In this document: positions 47,407 through 55,588 of the stretch, piece after piece | How positions within the stretch are numbered: the stretch's first letter is position 1 | How the letters are laid out: every line of letters starts with the position of its first letter | Assembly: GCF_010725485.1 (NCBI RefSeq) | Contig: NZ_AP022598.1 | Coordinates: 5,890,001-5,954,000, forward strand | DNA from: Mycolicibacterium parafortuitum | Lineage (GTDB): Bacteria > Actinomycetota > Actinomycetes > Mycobacteriales > Mycobacteriaceae | Direction of reading: 5' to 3' | Length of the DNA: 64,000 nucleotides | Notes under the pieces: generated by a model | Seen by the model: only the letters and a program-made list of their open reading frames with translations | Databases searched by the model: none | Told to the model about the DNA's origin: nothing | Program-made: the position numbers and the translations under genes

Positions 47407-48296
47407 CTAGAACGACGAGCCTGACGGCGGGAACTGCGAACCACCAGGCTCGCCCGCGCCCCAAGTGCCCCCCGGAATGCCCAGCGTAGCGGCGCCTGCC
47501 ACCACTTCGGATATCGATCTGCCAAGAAAGTGTAGGTACTGACGTGGTGCGCGGCGAGGTTGCGTGCCGGGTCCCGGCCGGTGGCATGCCCCTTGGCGTG
47601 CAACACCTCCGCCGAGGGCACGTAGACGTTCTGCCAGCCCGCGGTTTCGAGGCGGTCGCCGAGGTCGACGTCCTCCATGTACATGAAGTAGCGCTCGTTG
47701 AATCCGCCGATCTGCCGGAACGCGTCGGTGCGCAGCAGCAGGCAGGAGCCGGACAGCCATCCGACGGTGCGTTCGCTGGGTTCGGCGCGGTCCTGCCGGT
47801 AGGCCGCGGTCCACGGATTCGACGGCCACACCGGCGAGACGACGGCGTGCATCCCGCCGCGGATGATCGACGGCTGGTGGCGCGCCGACGGGTAGACCGC
47901 GCCGTCGGGGTCGCGGATCAGCGGTCCGAGCGATCCGGCCTGCGGCCAGCGCTGTGCGGCGTCGAAGAGCAGGTCGATGCTGTGCGGTCCCCATTGCACG
48001 TCGGGGTTGGCGACGATGAAAAAGTCTGTGCGGTCGGCCAATCCGTACTCGGCGACGGCGCGGTTGACGGCGGTCCCGTAGCCGAGGTTGCCGCCGGTGC
48101 GGTACAGCTTCGCGTTGGGGTGGCGTTCGACGGCCTCTTCGGGGGCGCCGTCGGTGGAGCCGTTGTCGGCCATGATGACGGTCACCGGGCGGTCGGTCGC
48201 GTGGGCCAGGGTGGCCAGGAACCGATCCAGGTGCGAACCCGGCGAGTACGTCACCGTCACGACAAAAAGTTCGTCGCTCACGCAGCGCCTGCCCAT
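47403..48296 (-). CDS. wbbL: WbbL, rhamnosyltransferase of the arabinogalactan linker
   Basis: A 297-residue GT2-family enzyme matching Rv3265c. It adds L-rhamnose to GlcNAc-diphospho-decaprenol, building the disaccharide linker between peptidoglycan and arabinogalactan. The nucleotide-sugar site VTVTYSPG, DNGSTDG and FIVANPDVQWG, and the acceptor-side motif YFMYMEDVDLGDR are all present. The ATG at 48296 is used; a GTG at 48281 (SDELFVVTV) is a good alternative. It follows rmlD by 19 bp on the same strand. Confidence 0.95.
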   Translation of the reverse strand: MGRRCVSDELFVVTVTYSPGSHLDRFLATLAHATDRPVTVIMADNGSTDGAPEEAVERHPNAKLYRTGGNLGYGTAVNRAVAEYGLADRTDFFIVANPDVQWGPHSIDLLFDAAQRWPQAGSLGPLIRDPDGAVYPSARHQPSIIRGGMHAVVSPVWPSNPWTAAYRQDRAEPSERTVGWLSGSCLLLRTDAFRQIGGFNERYFMYMEDVDLGDRLETAGWQNVYVPSAEVLHAKGHATGRDPARNLAAHHVSTYTFLADRYPKWWQAPLRWAFRGALGARASLVVRSSRRQARRSR

Positions 48297-48315
48297 CTCA
48301 CGGCGTAGAGCCTAA

Positions 48316-49170
48316 CTACCCGCGGTGTGTGGCCAGCGCCTCAGCCAGTGCTTCGCGCCACGGCCGCAGCGGCGTCAGGCCCGCAGCGGCCGATTTCGCC
48401 GAGAACAACGCGGAGTACGACGGGCGTGGCGCCGGGCGGGGATGGCGGTCGCTGCCGACCGGCCGCACCCGGCCGGGGTCGGCGCCGAGCTCGGCGAACA
48501 CCGCCTGCGCCTGGTCGAAGCGGCTGGCGGGCCCGGCGTTGGCGGCGTGCAGGACCGGGCCGCGGACCCCGCCGTCGGCGATCTGCAGCAGCGCGGCGCA
48601 CAGGTCGCCGACGTAGGTCGGTGAGCCGATCTGGTCGGCGACGACCTCGACCTCACCGGAGCCGGTGGCCGCGCGGCGCATCACCGCGGCGAAGTCCGAG
48701 CCGTCGCCGCCTTCGAAGACCCACGCGGTGCGCACGACGTAGGCCTCGGGCAGCGCGGCGAGCACCGCCTGCTCACCGGCGAGCTTGGTGCGGCCGTACA
48801 CCGACAGCGGTCCGGTCTCGTCGTCGATTTCGTAGGGGCGGCCCGCGTTGCCGCTGAACACGTAGTCGGTGGACAGGTGGATCAGGGATGCGCCGGCCTG
48901 CGCGCAGGCGCGGGCGATGTTCTCGGCGCCGACGGTGTTGACGGCGTGCGCGCGCTCGGGTTCGGCTTCGGCGACGTCGACGTTGGTCAGGGCGGCGCAG
49001 TTGACGACGACGTCGCCGGCCGCGGTGTGACGTCGGGCGGCCGCCGCATCGGTGATGTCCCATTGCCCCGATGTGAGCGCCACCACGTCGCGTCCCTGGC
49101 TGCGGGCCTGACCTGCCAACACGCGTCCGACCAGGCCCGCTGCCCCGGAAATGACGATTCGGCCGCTCAT
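48316..49170 (-). CDS. rmlD: RmlD, dTDP-4-dehydrorhamnose reductase
   Basis: A 284-residue SDR enzyme making dTDP-L-rhamnose, the donor for WbbL. The NAD(P) loop is ISGAAGLVGRVL, the TDYVFSG and YGRTKLAGE blocks hold the catalytic Tyr-x3-Lys, and RTAWVFEGG follows. The ATG at 49170 is fixed by the Rossmann strand starting at residue 4; longer in-frame sequence is antisense to the LCP gene. Genes rmlD, wbbL and the guanylyltransferase form one unit. Confidence 0.95.
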   Translation of the reverse strand: MSGRIVISGAAGLVGRVLAGQARSQGRDVVALTSGQWDITDAAAARRHTAAGDVVVNCAALTNVDVAEAEPERAHAVNTVGAENIARACAQAGASLIHLSTDYVFSGNAGRPYEIDDETGPLSVYGRTKLAGEQAVLAALPEAYVVRTAWVFEGGDGSDFAAVMRRAATGSGEVEVVADQIGSPTYVGDLCAALLQIADGGVRGPVLHAANAGPASRFDQAQAVFAELGADPGRVRPVGSDRHPRPAPRPSYSALFSAKSAAAGLTPLRPWREALAEALATHRG

Positions 49171-49236
49171 ATGACGAGTTTGGCACGCCGGTCCCGGCTG
49201 CTCGGATTGCGACCGGTCCGCAAGTAGCCTGGGCCA

Positions 49237-50718
49237 ATGCCTGCTGCTCACGTGGTCCGCGCCGTCTCCGTGGCGTTGGCAGTGGCCATCGTCATCGGCA
49301 CCGGGGTCGCCTGGGGCAAGATCCGCTCGTTCGAGGCCGGCATCAACCACATCAACCCGATCGCGCTCGGCGGTGAGGGTGAGGACGGCGCGATCGACAT
49401 CCTGCTGGTCGGCTCGGACAGCCGCACCGATGCGCACGGCAATCCGTTGTCCGACGAGGAGCGTGCGATGCTGCGCGCCGGCGACGAGGTCGCCACCAAC
49501 ACCGACACGATCATCTTGATCCGCATCCCGAACAACGGGGAGTCGGCGACGGCCATCTCGATCCCCCGCGACTCCTACGTGGAGGCGCCGGGCATCGGGA
49601 AGATGAAGATCAACGGCGTGTACGGCTCGGTGCACTTCGAGGAGATGAAGAAGCTCGTCGAGCAGCAGGGCGTCGACCCGGCCGAGGCGGAGCCGGAGGC
49701 GCAGGCGGCCGGCCGCGAGGAGCTGATCAAGACCGTCGCGAATCTGACCGGCGTCACCGTCGACCACTACGCCGAGATCGGCCTGCTGGGCTTCGCATTG
49801 ATCACCGATGCGCTCGGCGGCGTCGACGTCTGCCTCAACGAGCCGGTGTACGAACCCCTTTCGGGTGCCGACTTCCCCGCCGGCTGGCAGAAACTCAACG
49901 GCACGCAGGCGCTGAGCTTCGTGCGGCAGCGGCACGACCTGCCGCGCGGTGACCTGGACCGGGTGGCGCGTCAGCAGGCGGTGATGGCGTCGATGGCCCA
50001 CGAGGTGATCTCGGGCAAGACGCTGTCGAGCCCGACGACGTTGAGCAACCTGGAGTCGGCGGTGCAGCGTTCGGTGGTGCTGTCCGAGGGCTGGGACATC
50101 ATGGATTTCGTCAAGCAGCTGCAGAGTCTGGCGGCCGGCAACGTCGCGTTCGCGACCATCCCGATCCTCGAGGAAGCCGGGTGGAGCGACGACGGTATGC
50201 AGAGCGTGGTCCGGGTCGACCCGACAGAGGTCAAGGACTGGGTCACCAGCCTGCTCAACGATCAGGATCAGGGCAAGACCGAGGAGCTGACCTACAGCAA
50301 CGACCAGACCACGGTCGAGGTGTTCAACGATTCGGACGTCAACGGCCTGGCCGCCGCGGTCGCCCATGTGGTGACCTCCAAGGGGTTCACGCAGGGCAAT
50401 GTCGGCAACAACGAGGGCCCGAAGGTCACCAGCAGCCAGGTGCAGGCCGCCAAGGCCGACGATCCCGGGGCGCAGGCGGTCGCTCTGGAGCTGGGCGGGC
50501 TGCAGGTCGTCGAGGATTCGTCGGTGCCGCCCAACACCGTGCGGGTGGTGCTGGCCGCCGATTACACCGGCCCGGGCTCCGGGCTGGACGGATCGGATGT
50601 CACGTTGATGGGCGCCGGCCCGACGACGTCGGGCGCGGTGTCCGACACCGGGGGCACGGTGCCGCCGCCGGCGCCGATCATCACGGCCGGCTCCGACGAT
50701 CCGAAGTGCGTCAACTGA
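49237..50718 (+). CDS. LytR-CpsA-Psr ligase (Lcp1-like)
   Basis: A 493-residue LCP-family protein matching Rv3267, which attaches arabinogalactan to peptidoglycan. One N-terminal membrane helix (about 5-27) precedes the LCP domain with DILLVGSDSRTD, ISIPRDSYVE and FVRQRHDLPRGDLDRVARQQ, the conserved Arg/Asp polyprenyl-phosphate site. A C-terminal LytR_C domain (about 345-440) and a Pro-rich tail follow. TAGCCT at 49225-49230 is 6 nt before the ATG with no SD, a leaderless start. Divergent from rmlD, so linker synthesis and ligation share one regulatory gap. Confidence 0.93.
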   Translation: MPAAHVVRAVSVALAVAIVIGTGVAWGKIRSFEAGINHINPIALGGEGEDGAIDILLVGSDSRTDAHGNPLSDEERAMLRAGDEVATNTDTIILIRIPNNGESATAISIPRDSYVEAPGIGKMKINGVYGSVHFEEMKKLVEQQGVDPAEAEPEAQAAGREELIKTVANLTGVTVDHYAEIGLLGFALITDALGGVDVCLNEPVYEPLSGADFPAGWQKLNGTQALSFVRQRHDLPRGDLDRVARQQAVMASMAHEVISGKTLSSPTTLSNLESAVQRSVVLSEGWDIMDFVKQLQSLAAGNVAFATIPILEEAGWSDDGMQSVVRVDPTEVKDWVTSLLNDQDQGKTEELTYSNDQTTVEVFNDSDVNGLAAAVAHVVTSKGFTQGNVGNNEGPKVTSSQVQAAKADDPGAQAVALELGGLQVVEDSSVPPNTVRVVLAADYTGPGSGLDGSDVTLMGAGPTTSGAVSDTGGTVPPPAPIITAGSDDPKCVN

Positions 50719-50719
50719 C

Positions 50720-51430
50720 GTGACGAACGTCAGCTCGGCGATCCTGGATCCGTTGATGGCCGCCAACCCGGCCGGCCCGCGCATCACCTACTACGACGAC
50801 GCCACCGGTGAGCGCATCGAGTTGTCCACCGCGACGCTGGCCAACTGGGCGGCCAAGACCGGCAATCTGCTGCGTGACGAGCTCGGGGCGACGCCGGGCA
50901 GCCGGGTCGCGGTGCTGCTGCCCGCGCACTGGCAGACGGCGGCGGTGTTGTTCGGGATCTGGTGGATCGGTGCGGAGGTGGTGTTCTCCGGCGAGGCGGA
51001 CATCGCGCTGTGCATCGCCGACCGGATCGACGACGCGGACGCCGCGGCCGGGATGGGCGAGATCGCGGTGCTGTCGCTGGATCCGTTCGGCAAGCCGGTG
51101 CCGGATCTGGCGGTGGGGCTGACGGATTACGCGACCGCGGTGCGGGTGCACGGCGATCAGATCGTGCCGGAGCGTGCGCCGGGGGCCGCGTTGGAGGGCA
51201 GGTCGGCCGACGACGTGCTGGCGGCGGCTCGGGAGTCGGCGGCCGCACAGCAGATCGCGAGCACCGACCGGGTGCTGTCGACGGCGCCGTGGGATTCGGC
51301 GGACGGCGTGATCGAACGACTGCTCGCGCTGTACGTCGTCGGCGCGTCCCTGGTTCAGGTGGCAAATCCGGATGCGTCCCTGATGGAGCGCCGGGCCGAG
51401 ACGGAGAAGATCACGCGCACGACGCCGTGA
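50720..51430 (+). CDS. TIGR03089-family protein (Rv3268-like)
   Basis: A 236-residue protein resembling only the N-terminal lobe of adenylate-forming enzymes (ANL), as does Rv3268. The block RITYYDDATGERIELSTATL and RVAVLLPAHWQTAAVLFGIWWIG are family features; no ATP-binding P-loop follows, so it is unlikely to be an active acyl-CoA ligase. Its GTG is one base after the LCP stop (TGAcGTG). The last 132 bp are repeated at 53568-53699 with about 95 percent identity. Confidence 0.88.
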   Translation: MTNVSSAILDPLMAANPAGPRITYYDDATGERIELSTATLANWAAKTGNLLRDELGATPGSRVAVLLPAHWQTAAVLFGIWWIGAEVVFSGEADIALCIADRIDDADAAAGMGEIAVLSLDPFGKPVPDLAVGLTDYATAVRVHGDQIVPERAPGAALEGRSADDVLAAARESAAAQQIASTDRVLSTAPWDSADGVIERLLALYVVGASLVQVANPDASLMERRAETEKITRTTP

Positions 51431-51730
51431 CTTTCGGGCTGAACCACTCCGATATTTCTGCTATCTCGTCTCGAGGTCACACGGATGCGCCGCAGGCCGT
51501 TGACCTGCAGATACCGAGACCTTTATCGCATGGCCGCTCGATGCCGCCTTTCGCTCAGTGGATATTTGCTGAAACGCATTCTGGATACACACAGGTAGCT
51601 GACATGTAATTCCAAGACCCGATGGGCAAGTCAATTGTATTACCCCTTGTACTGCGCAGATGCCGAGGTTTCCCGATGAACTTCGGGCAAATCAGCTTGC
51701 GATCGACACAAGATTGATTTACTCACGCAT
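51431..51730 (+). other. 300-bp gene-free AT-richer stretch before the PecA-like gene
   Basis: Clearly lower in GC than its surroundings. Frames are short and broken. AT-rich patches near 51590-51720 could hold the promoter of the next gene, but I see no clear -10/-35 pair or terminator. Confidence 0.5.
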
Positions 51731-53404
51731 GTGAAAATAAGTAGCTGGGCAGCGACTGCCCTCGCAACCCCCGCAATCGCAACCGGCGTCTGCATGTGGA
51801 CTGCCACGACGGCACAGGCAGCGCCTGACGACTCGAACGCCAGTGCCAGCACCCGGCAGGCAAGCAAGCCGGACGCCGCCGATTCCCGAAGGTCCTCGTC
51901 GACCTCCGGTGCAACCAAGTCGTCCGCCGACCGTGGCAGCGCGGGCGACAGTTCCAAGGGCTCCAAGAGCAGTAAAGGCGCCACAAAGGAATCCGACGCC
52001 GACGGCACGATCGCCAAAGACGGCGACGGCGACGGCGACGAAACGACCACCGTGGTGATTGATGACGAAGCCGAGGACGACGCCCCGGTTGCCCAGGACG
52101 CTGACGTCGAAGGTCCGGCCTCAGTTCCGGTCAGCACCAAGAACGCCGTCGCGACCAACCTCGTGACCGTCGACGCCGTCGCCGAAGCCGACGACGAGGT
52201 CCAGTCCGACACCGTCGATCTGGCCAAGGAGCAGATTATTCGGGCCCGTGACGATCTGAAGGAAGCAACCTGGGACAGCGGCAACTTCCTGGCCGGGTTG
52301 GCCGCGATGTTGCCCCAGATGTGGCTGGGCGGCGCCCACGCCTCGCTGGAGCGCTGGCAGCTCAATCACGCTCTGCTGCAGGAACAGTACGCCGCGACCG
52401 TGGGCAACTCGTTCGCCCACTGGATCGCCGGGCAACGTATCGAGGCAAGCATCCAGCGCACGATTCGGGTCCAGGATCAGCTCGAAGCCGCAGAGAAGTT
52501 CCTGCCCCTCGTCGGCCTGTTCGGACCGCGCGAAGAGATGACCGTCCTCGCGAAGTTGATCTCGCAGGCCGCCGACAACGGACTGGTCTACCAAATCCTC
52601 GATGTCTACCTGGAGGAGTACAACGGCGTGCGCCGGGTCAGCCCCATCTTCGCCATGTCCATCAACGGAGGTGAGTCAGTCAACGTCCTTCTCGACACAG
52701 GATCGTTCGGACTGGTCATCAACCCGCAGGTGATCGGGCTCAAGGATCTCGGCACCCCGATCGACCACGGCGAAAGCTGCTATGGCGATTGCTCGACGAA
52801 GTACGAATACGACGTCTACAACATTCCGGTTTCGGTCTACGAAGGGGTGGACAGCACTCCCACGCCTGTACTGGTGGTGACACTGGATACCTGGTTCGGG
52901 CTGTCGCAGTCGAACGGTAATTACGAGGGCATCCTCGGTATCGGGCCGAATGCGTACGGACCCGGTCGGACCACCCCGCTCTGGGCTCTTCCCGGACTCC
53001 TCAGCCAGGGCATCCTGATGGATTACCGGCGTAACCGGGCCATCCTTGGCCCCAATCCCTACGCCGCCCGGGTCACCCTCGACGGGTCTCCGCGAAATGA
53101 TCTGTTCATCAAGGTCGGCGACAACGAGGGGCAGGTCATCGAAACCCTGCTCGACACAGGAGGACTGGTCGGCGTCATACCGAGCTCCCTGGTGGGCGGG
53201 GCCAGCAGCGTGCCCGACGGGACACTGATCTCGGTCTACACCGCCGACCGCGAAACACTGCTGTTCTCGTACCGAACCCGCGGAAACAACACGCCCGAAG
53301 TCAACGACGACTTTGAGTTCGTGCTGATGGGATCAGCGCCTTTCAGCCAGATGCCTATCTACACGGATTTCTACACCGGCGAGATGGCTCTCAATTACAC
53401 CTGA
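51731..53404 (+). CDS. PecA-family exported aspartic protease-like protein
   Basis: A 557-residue secreted protein. A Sec signal peptide (cleavage expected after TTAQA, about residue 30) leads to a low-complexity Ser/Ala/Asp/Lys segment (about 31-150), a helical region (about 155-300) and a PecA-like aspartic protease domain with two D-T-G motifs, D322 (LLDTGSFG) and D475 (LLDTGGLV). In M. marinum PecA cleaves PE-domain proteins at the cell surface, but there the protease is fused to a PE domain; here it is not. GTG start. Lower GC and position in a duplicated gene end suggest acquisition by transfer. Confidence 0.88.
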   Translation: MKISSWAATALATPAIATGVCMWTATTAQAAPDDSNASASTRQASKPDAADSRRSSSTSGATKSSADRGSAGDSSKGSKSSKGATKESDADGTIAKDGDGDGDETTTVVIDDEAEDDAPVAQDADVEGPASVPVSTKNAVATNLVTVDAVAEADDEVQSDTVDLAKEQIIRARDDLKEATWDSGNFLAGLAAMLPQMWLGGAHASLERWQLNHALLQEQYAATVGNSFAHWIAGQRIEASIQRTIRVQDQLEAAEKFLPLVGLFGPREEMTVLAKLISQAADNGLVYQILDVYLEEYNGVRRVSPIFAMSINGGESVNVLLDTGSFGLVINPQVIGLKDLGTPIDHGESCYGDCSTKYEYDVYNIPVSVYEGVDSTPTPVLVVTLDTWFGLSQSNGNYEGILGIGPNAYGPGRTTPLWALPGLLSQGILMDYRRNRAILGPNPYAARVTLDGSPRNDLFIKVGDNEGQVIETLLDTGGLVGVIPSSLVGGASSVPDGTLISVYTADRETLLFSYRTRGNNTPEVNDDFEFVLMGSAPFSQMPIYTDFYTGEMALNYT

Positions 53405-53409
53405 GCCCT

Positions 53410-53446
53410 GAGGGCGCGGCGCCAAACCGGCGTCGCGCCCTCTTTA
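53410..53446 (+). terminator. Terminator after the PecA-like gene
   Basis: A 13-bp stem with one G-T pair (53410-53422 with 53428-53440, loop AAACC), followed by CTTTATCCTTT. It lies 5 bp past the stop. Confidence 0.82.
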
Positions 53447-53475
53447 TCCTTTCCCAGTCGCCGCCTCATCCTTGC

Positions 53476-53699
53476 GTGAGCACGGACGATTACGCGACCG
53501 CCGTGCAGGTGCGTGGCGACCAAATCATTCCGGCGCGCGCCGGGTCCCCGCGCTGGAGGGCCGGTCAGCGGACGACGTGATCGAACGACTGCTCGCGTTG
53601 TACGTCGTCGGCGCGTCCCTGGTTCAGGTGGCAAATCCGGATGCGTCCCTGATGGAGCGCCGGGCCGAGACGGAGAAGATCACGCGTTCCATACCGTGA
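53476..53699 (+). pseudogene. Truncated, frameshifted second copy of the TIGR03089 gene 3' end
   Basis: 53488-53567 matches 51122-51205 at about 80 percent with one deleted base that shifts the frame (after PARAGS). An internal deletion of about 95 bp follows, and 53568-53699 then matches 51299-51430 without gaps at about 95 percent, ending at the same stop. Not translatable as the parent protein. Confidence 0.88.
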
Positions 53700-53823
53700 C
53701 CATTTCGTTTCCGTGGCCTAACGCTGATCTAAGGAAACGCCGCCACACTGGTACCGACGGGTAATCGCCGTTATGGCGAAACCTGAGGACTCCCCCATGG
53801 AGGCTCAGGGTGAGGAGGTCCCG

Positions 53824-54138
53824 ATGTCGTCGACTGTTGTCGCCGTAGCCCTCGTTCTCTGTTCAGTCGCGCTGCACAGTCGTATTCGGCGTCACGCCGG
53901 ATGGACGGCCAGCAGTCGGGGGCGCTTCCTTGTGTTCCTGGGTTATCCGATGGCGGCGCTGGCCGCGTACTGGTGGTACGCATCGTCGACGGCGTGGGAG
54001 TGGCCGCTCGCCGGCGGGTGGTCGGTGGCCTCGCTCGCGTGCGTCCTATCGGGCGTCGATGCGCTCAGGCGAATCACCGCCGAACATGCGGTGAAGGCGG
54101 TCGCGATGGAAACGATCACGCCCGCGGTGTCCCGATAG
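53824..54138 (+). CDS. Small membrane protein, first of a paralogous pair
   Basis: A 104-residue protein I do not recognise, with three likely membrane helices (about 2-18, 33-52, 58-76). The motif SRIRRHAGWT is followed by GRFLVFLGYPMAALAAYW. The ATG at 53824 has a perfect GAGGAGG six bases upstream. It shares the R-x-RH-x-x-W...GRFLV-x2-GY...AYW...STA pattern with the gene at 54405, so the two arose by duplication. No known domain. Confidence 0.75.
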   Translation: MSSTVVAVALVLCSVALHSRIRRHAGWTASSRGRFLVFLGYPMAALAAYWWYASSTAWEWPLAGGWSVASLACVLSGVDALRRITAEHAVKAVAMETITPAVSR

Positions 54139-54404
54139 AACCTCCAGTCACCTCACAGGCACCACCGATCTCATCATCCCCAACCAAATGAAAACTGAGC
54201 CGTTCAGCGAACTTTTGATTTCGCAAGCAATGACACGCCACGTTTCGGCAATGTTGACGAAAGATTAATTCTGACCTTATCGTTTACCTGACCAAACCGC
54301 TTATCGACGGACACGGGCTCCGATTCTCGTCACGCCGACTGGAAGTTTGGCAAAGCAGAGTCTCCGGGATTCAGGCACCGGAGGCCTGTCGGCAGGGAGC
54401 GTCA

Positions 54405-54728
54405 ATGGGGTCGTCCATCGGGGCACTTTCGATCGTCGTCACACTCGGTCTGTGGCACCTGCACATCCGACGGCACCCGGCATGGTCCGTCAGCACCGAG
54501 GGCAGGTTTCTCGTCTACGTCGGATACTCGTTCGTCGCGTTCAGCGCGTATTGGCTGGCGGTCGCGCCGTCGACCGCGGCGTGGGAGTGCGCTCTGGGTA
54601 GCGTCTCCGCACTGGTCGCGGTCGCGGCCTTGTTGTTCGGGCACGACCGGCTCGGCCATGTGATTCCCGCCGTCGCCGAGCAGATCCTCGATTCGGACGA
54701 CTCTGCGCAACCCAGACCGTCGTTGTGA
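54405..54728 (+). CDS. Small membrane protein, second of a paralogous pair
   Basis: A 107-residue paralogue of the gene at 53824 with the same three-helix layout (TLGLWHLHIRRHPAW, then GRFLVYVGYSFVAFSAYW). The C-terminal 20 residues differ. AGGGAGC lies six bases before the ATG. The 266-bp gap separating the pair is AT-rich around 54200-54320 and shows no clear promoter. Function unknown. Confidence 0.75.
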   Translation: MGSSIGALSIVVTLGLWHLHIRRHPAWSVSTEGRFLVYVGYSFVAFSAYWLAVAPSTAAWECALGSVSALVAVAALLFGHDRLGHVIPAVAEQILDSDDSAQPRPSL

Positions 54729-54777
54729 CGGAGGACAGCAGCCGTTCGAACGAGAAGCGCACCACTAGTGTCGACGT

Positions 54778-55578
54778 GTGACCACCTCCGCACGCACCCC
54801 ACTCGACGTCAACGAATTGCGTTCCGCCACCACGGGAACCGCGTGGCATCGCGTCGACGTCGTCGATGAGACGGGATCGACCAACGCCGACCTGATCGCG
54901 CGTGCCGCCGCCGGTGAGGACATCGTCGGGGCGGTGCTGTTCACCGAGCATCAGACCGCGGGCCGCGGCCGCCACGGTCGCAGCTGGTCGGCCCCGCCGC
55001 GGTCGCAGATCGCGGTGTCGGTCGGGGTCGACACCACGGGGGTGCCGGCCGAGGGTTGGGGCTGGGTGCCGCTGCTCACCGGTGTCGCGGTCGCGCATGT
55101 GATGCGCGAGTTCGTCGGGGTCGACGCCGGGTTGAAGTGGCCCAACGACGTGTTGGTCGGCACCGGCAAATTGGCCGGCATCCTCGCCGAGGTGTCCGGG
55201 TCGGCGATCGTGGTGGGTCTCGGACTCAACGTGAGCCTGACGGCCGACGAGCTGCCGGACCCGAACGCGGTGTCGTTGACCATGCTGGGCCACGACGTCG
55301 ACCGCACCGAGCTGGCGACCGCGCTGTTGCAGGAACTCGGCTCCCGGCTCCGCCGGTGGCGCCTGGGCGCGGGCGCCGACGCCGCCCTGACCGAGGATTA
55401 CCGCCGGCTGAGCACGACGATCGGCACCCGGGTGCGCGCGCTCCTGCCGGGTGATTCCGAAATCGTCGGTACCGCAACGGGTATCGACGAGGCCGGCCGT
55501 CTGCTGATCGACGCTGACGGGTCGACGGTCACCATCTCGGCCGGGGACATCACGCACCTGCGCCCCGCGCAGAGCTAG
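54778..55578 (+). CDS. birA: BirA, biotin protein ligase (no HTH domain)
   Basis: A 266-residue monofunctional biotin ligase. The biotinyl-AMP loop is QTAGRGRHGRSW; LKWPNDVLVG and KLAGILAE complete the active site, and a C-terminal SH3-like cap follows. There is no N-terminal DNA-binding domain, so it is not a repressor. It biotinylates acyl-CoA carboxylase subunits and presumably the TB7.3-type protein at 1912-2127. TAGTGT at 54766-54771 is 6 nt before the GTG, a leaderless start. Confidence 0.95.
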   Translation: MTTSARTPLDVNELRSATTGTAWHRVDVVDETGSTNADLIARAAAGEDIVGAVLFTEHQTAGRGRHGRSWSAPPRSQIAVSVGVDTTGVPAEGWGWVPLLTGVAVAHVMREFVGVDAGLKWPNDVLVGTGKLAGILAEVSGSAIVVGLGLNVSLTADELPDPNAVSLTMLGHDVDRTELATALLQELGSRLRRWRLGAGADAALTEDYRRLSTTIGTRVRALLPGDSEIVGTATGIDEAGRLLIDADGSTVTISAGDITHLRPAQS

Positions 55579-55588
55579 CGGGCGTACC

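Noticed and set aside
48316..50787. An 823-codon frame that includes rmlD
   Set aside because: The upstream part is antisense to the LCP gene; rmlD starts at 49170 by homology.
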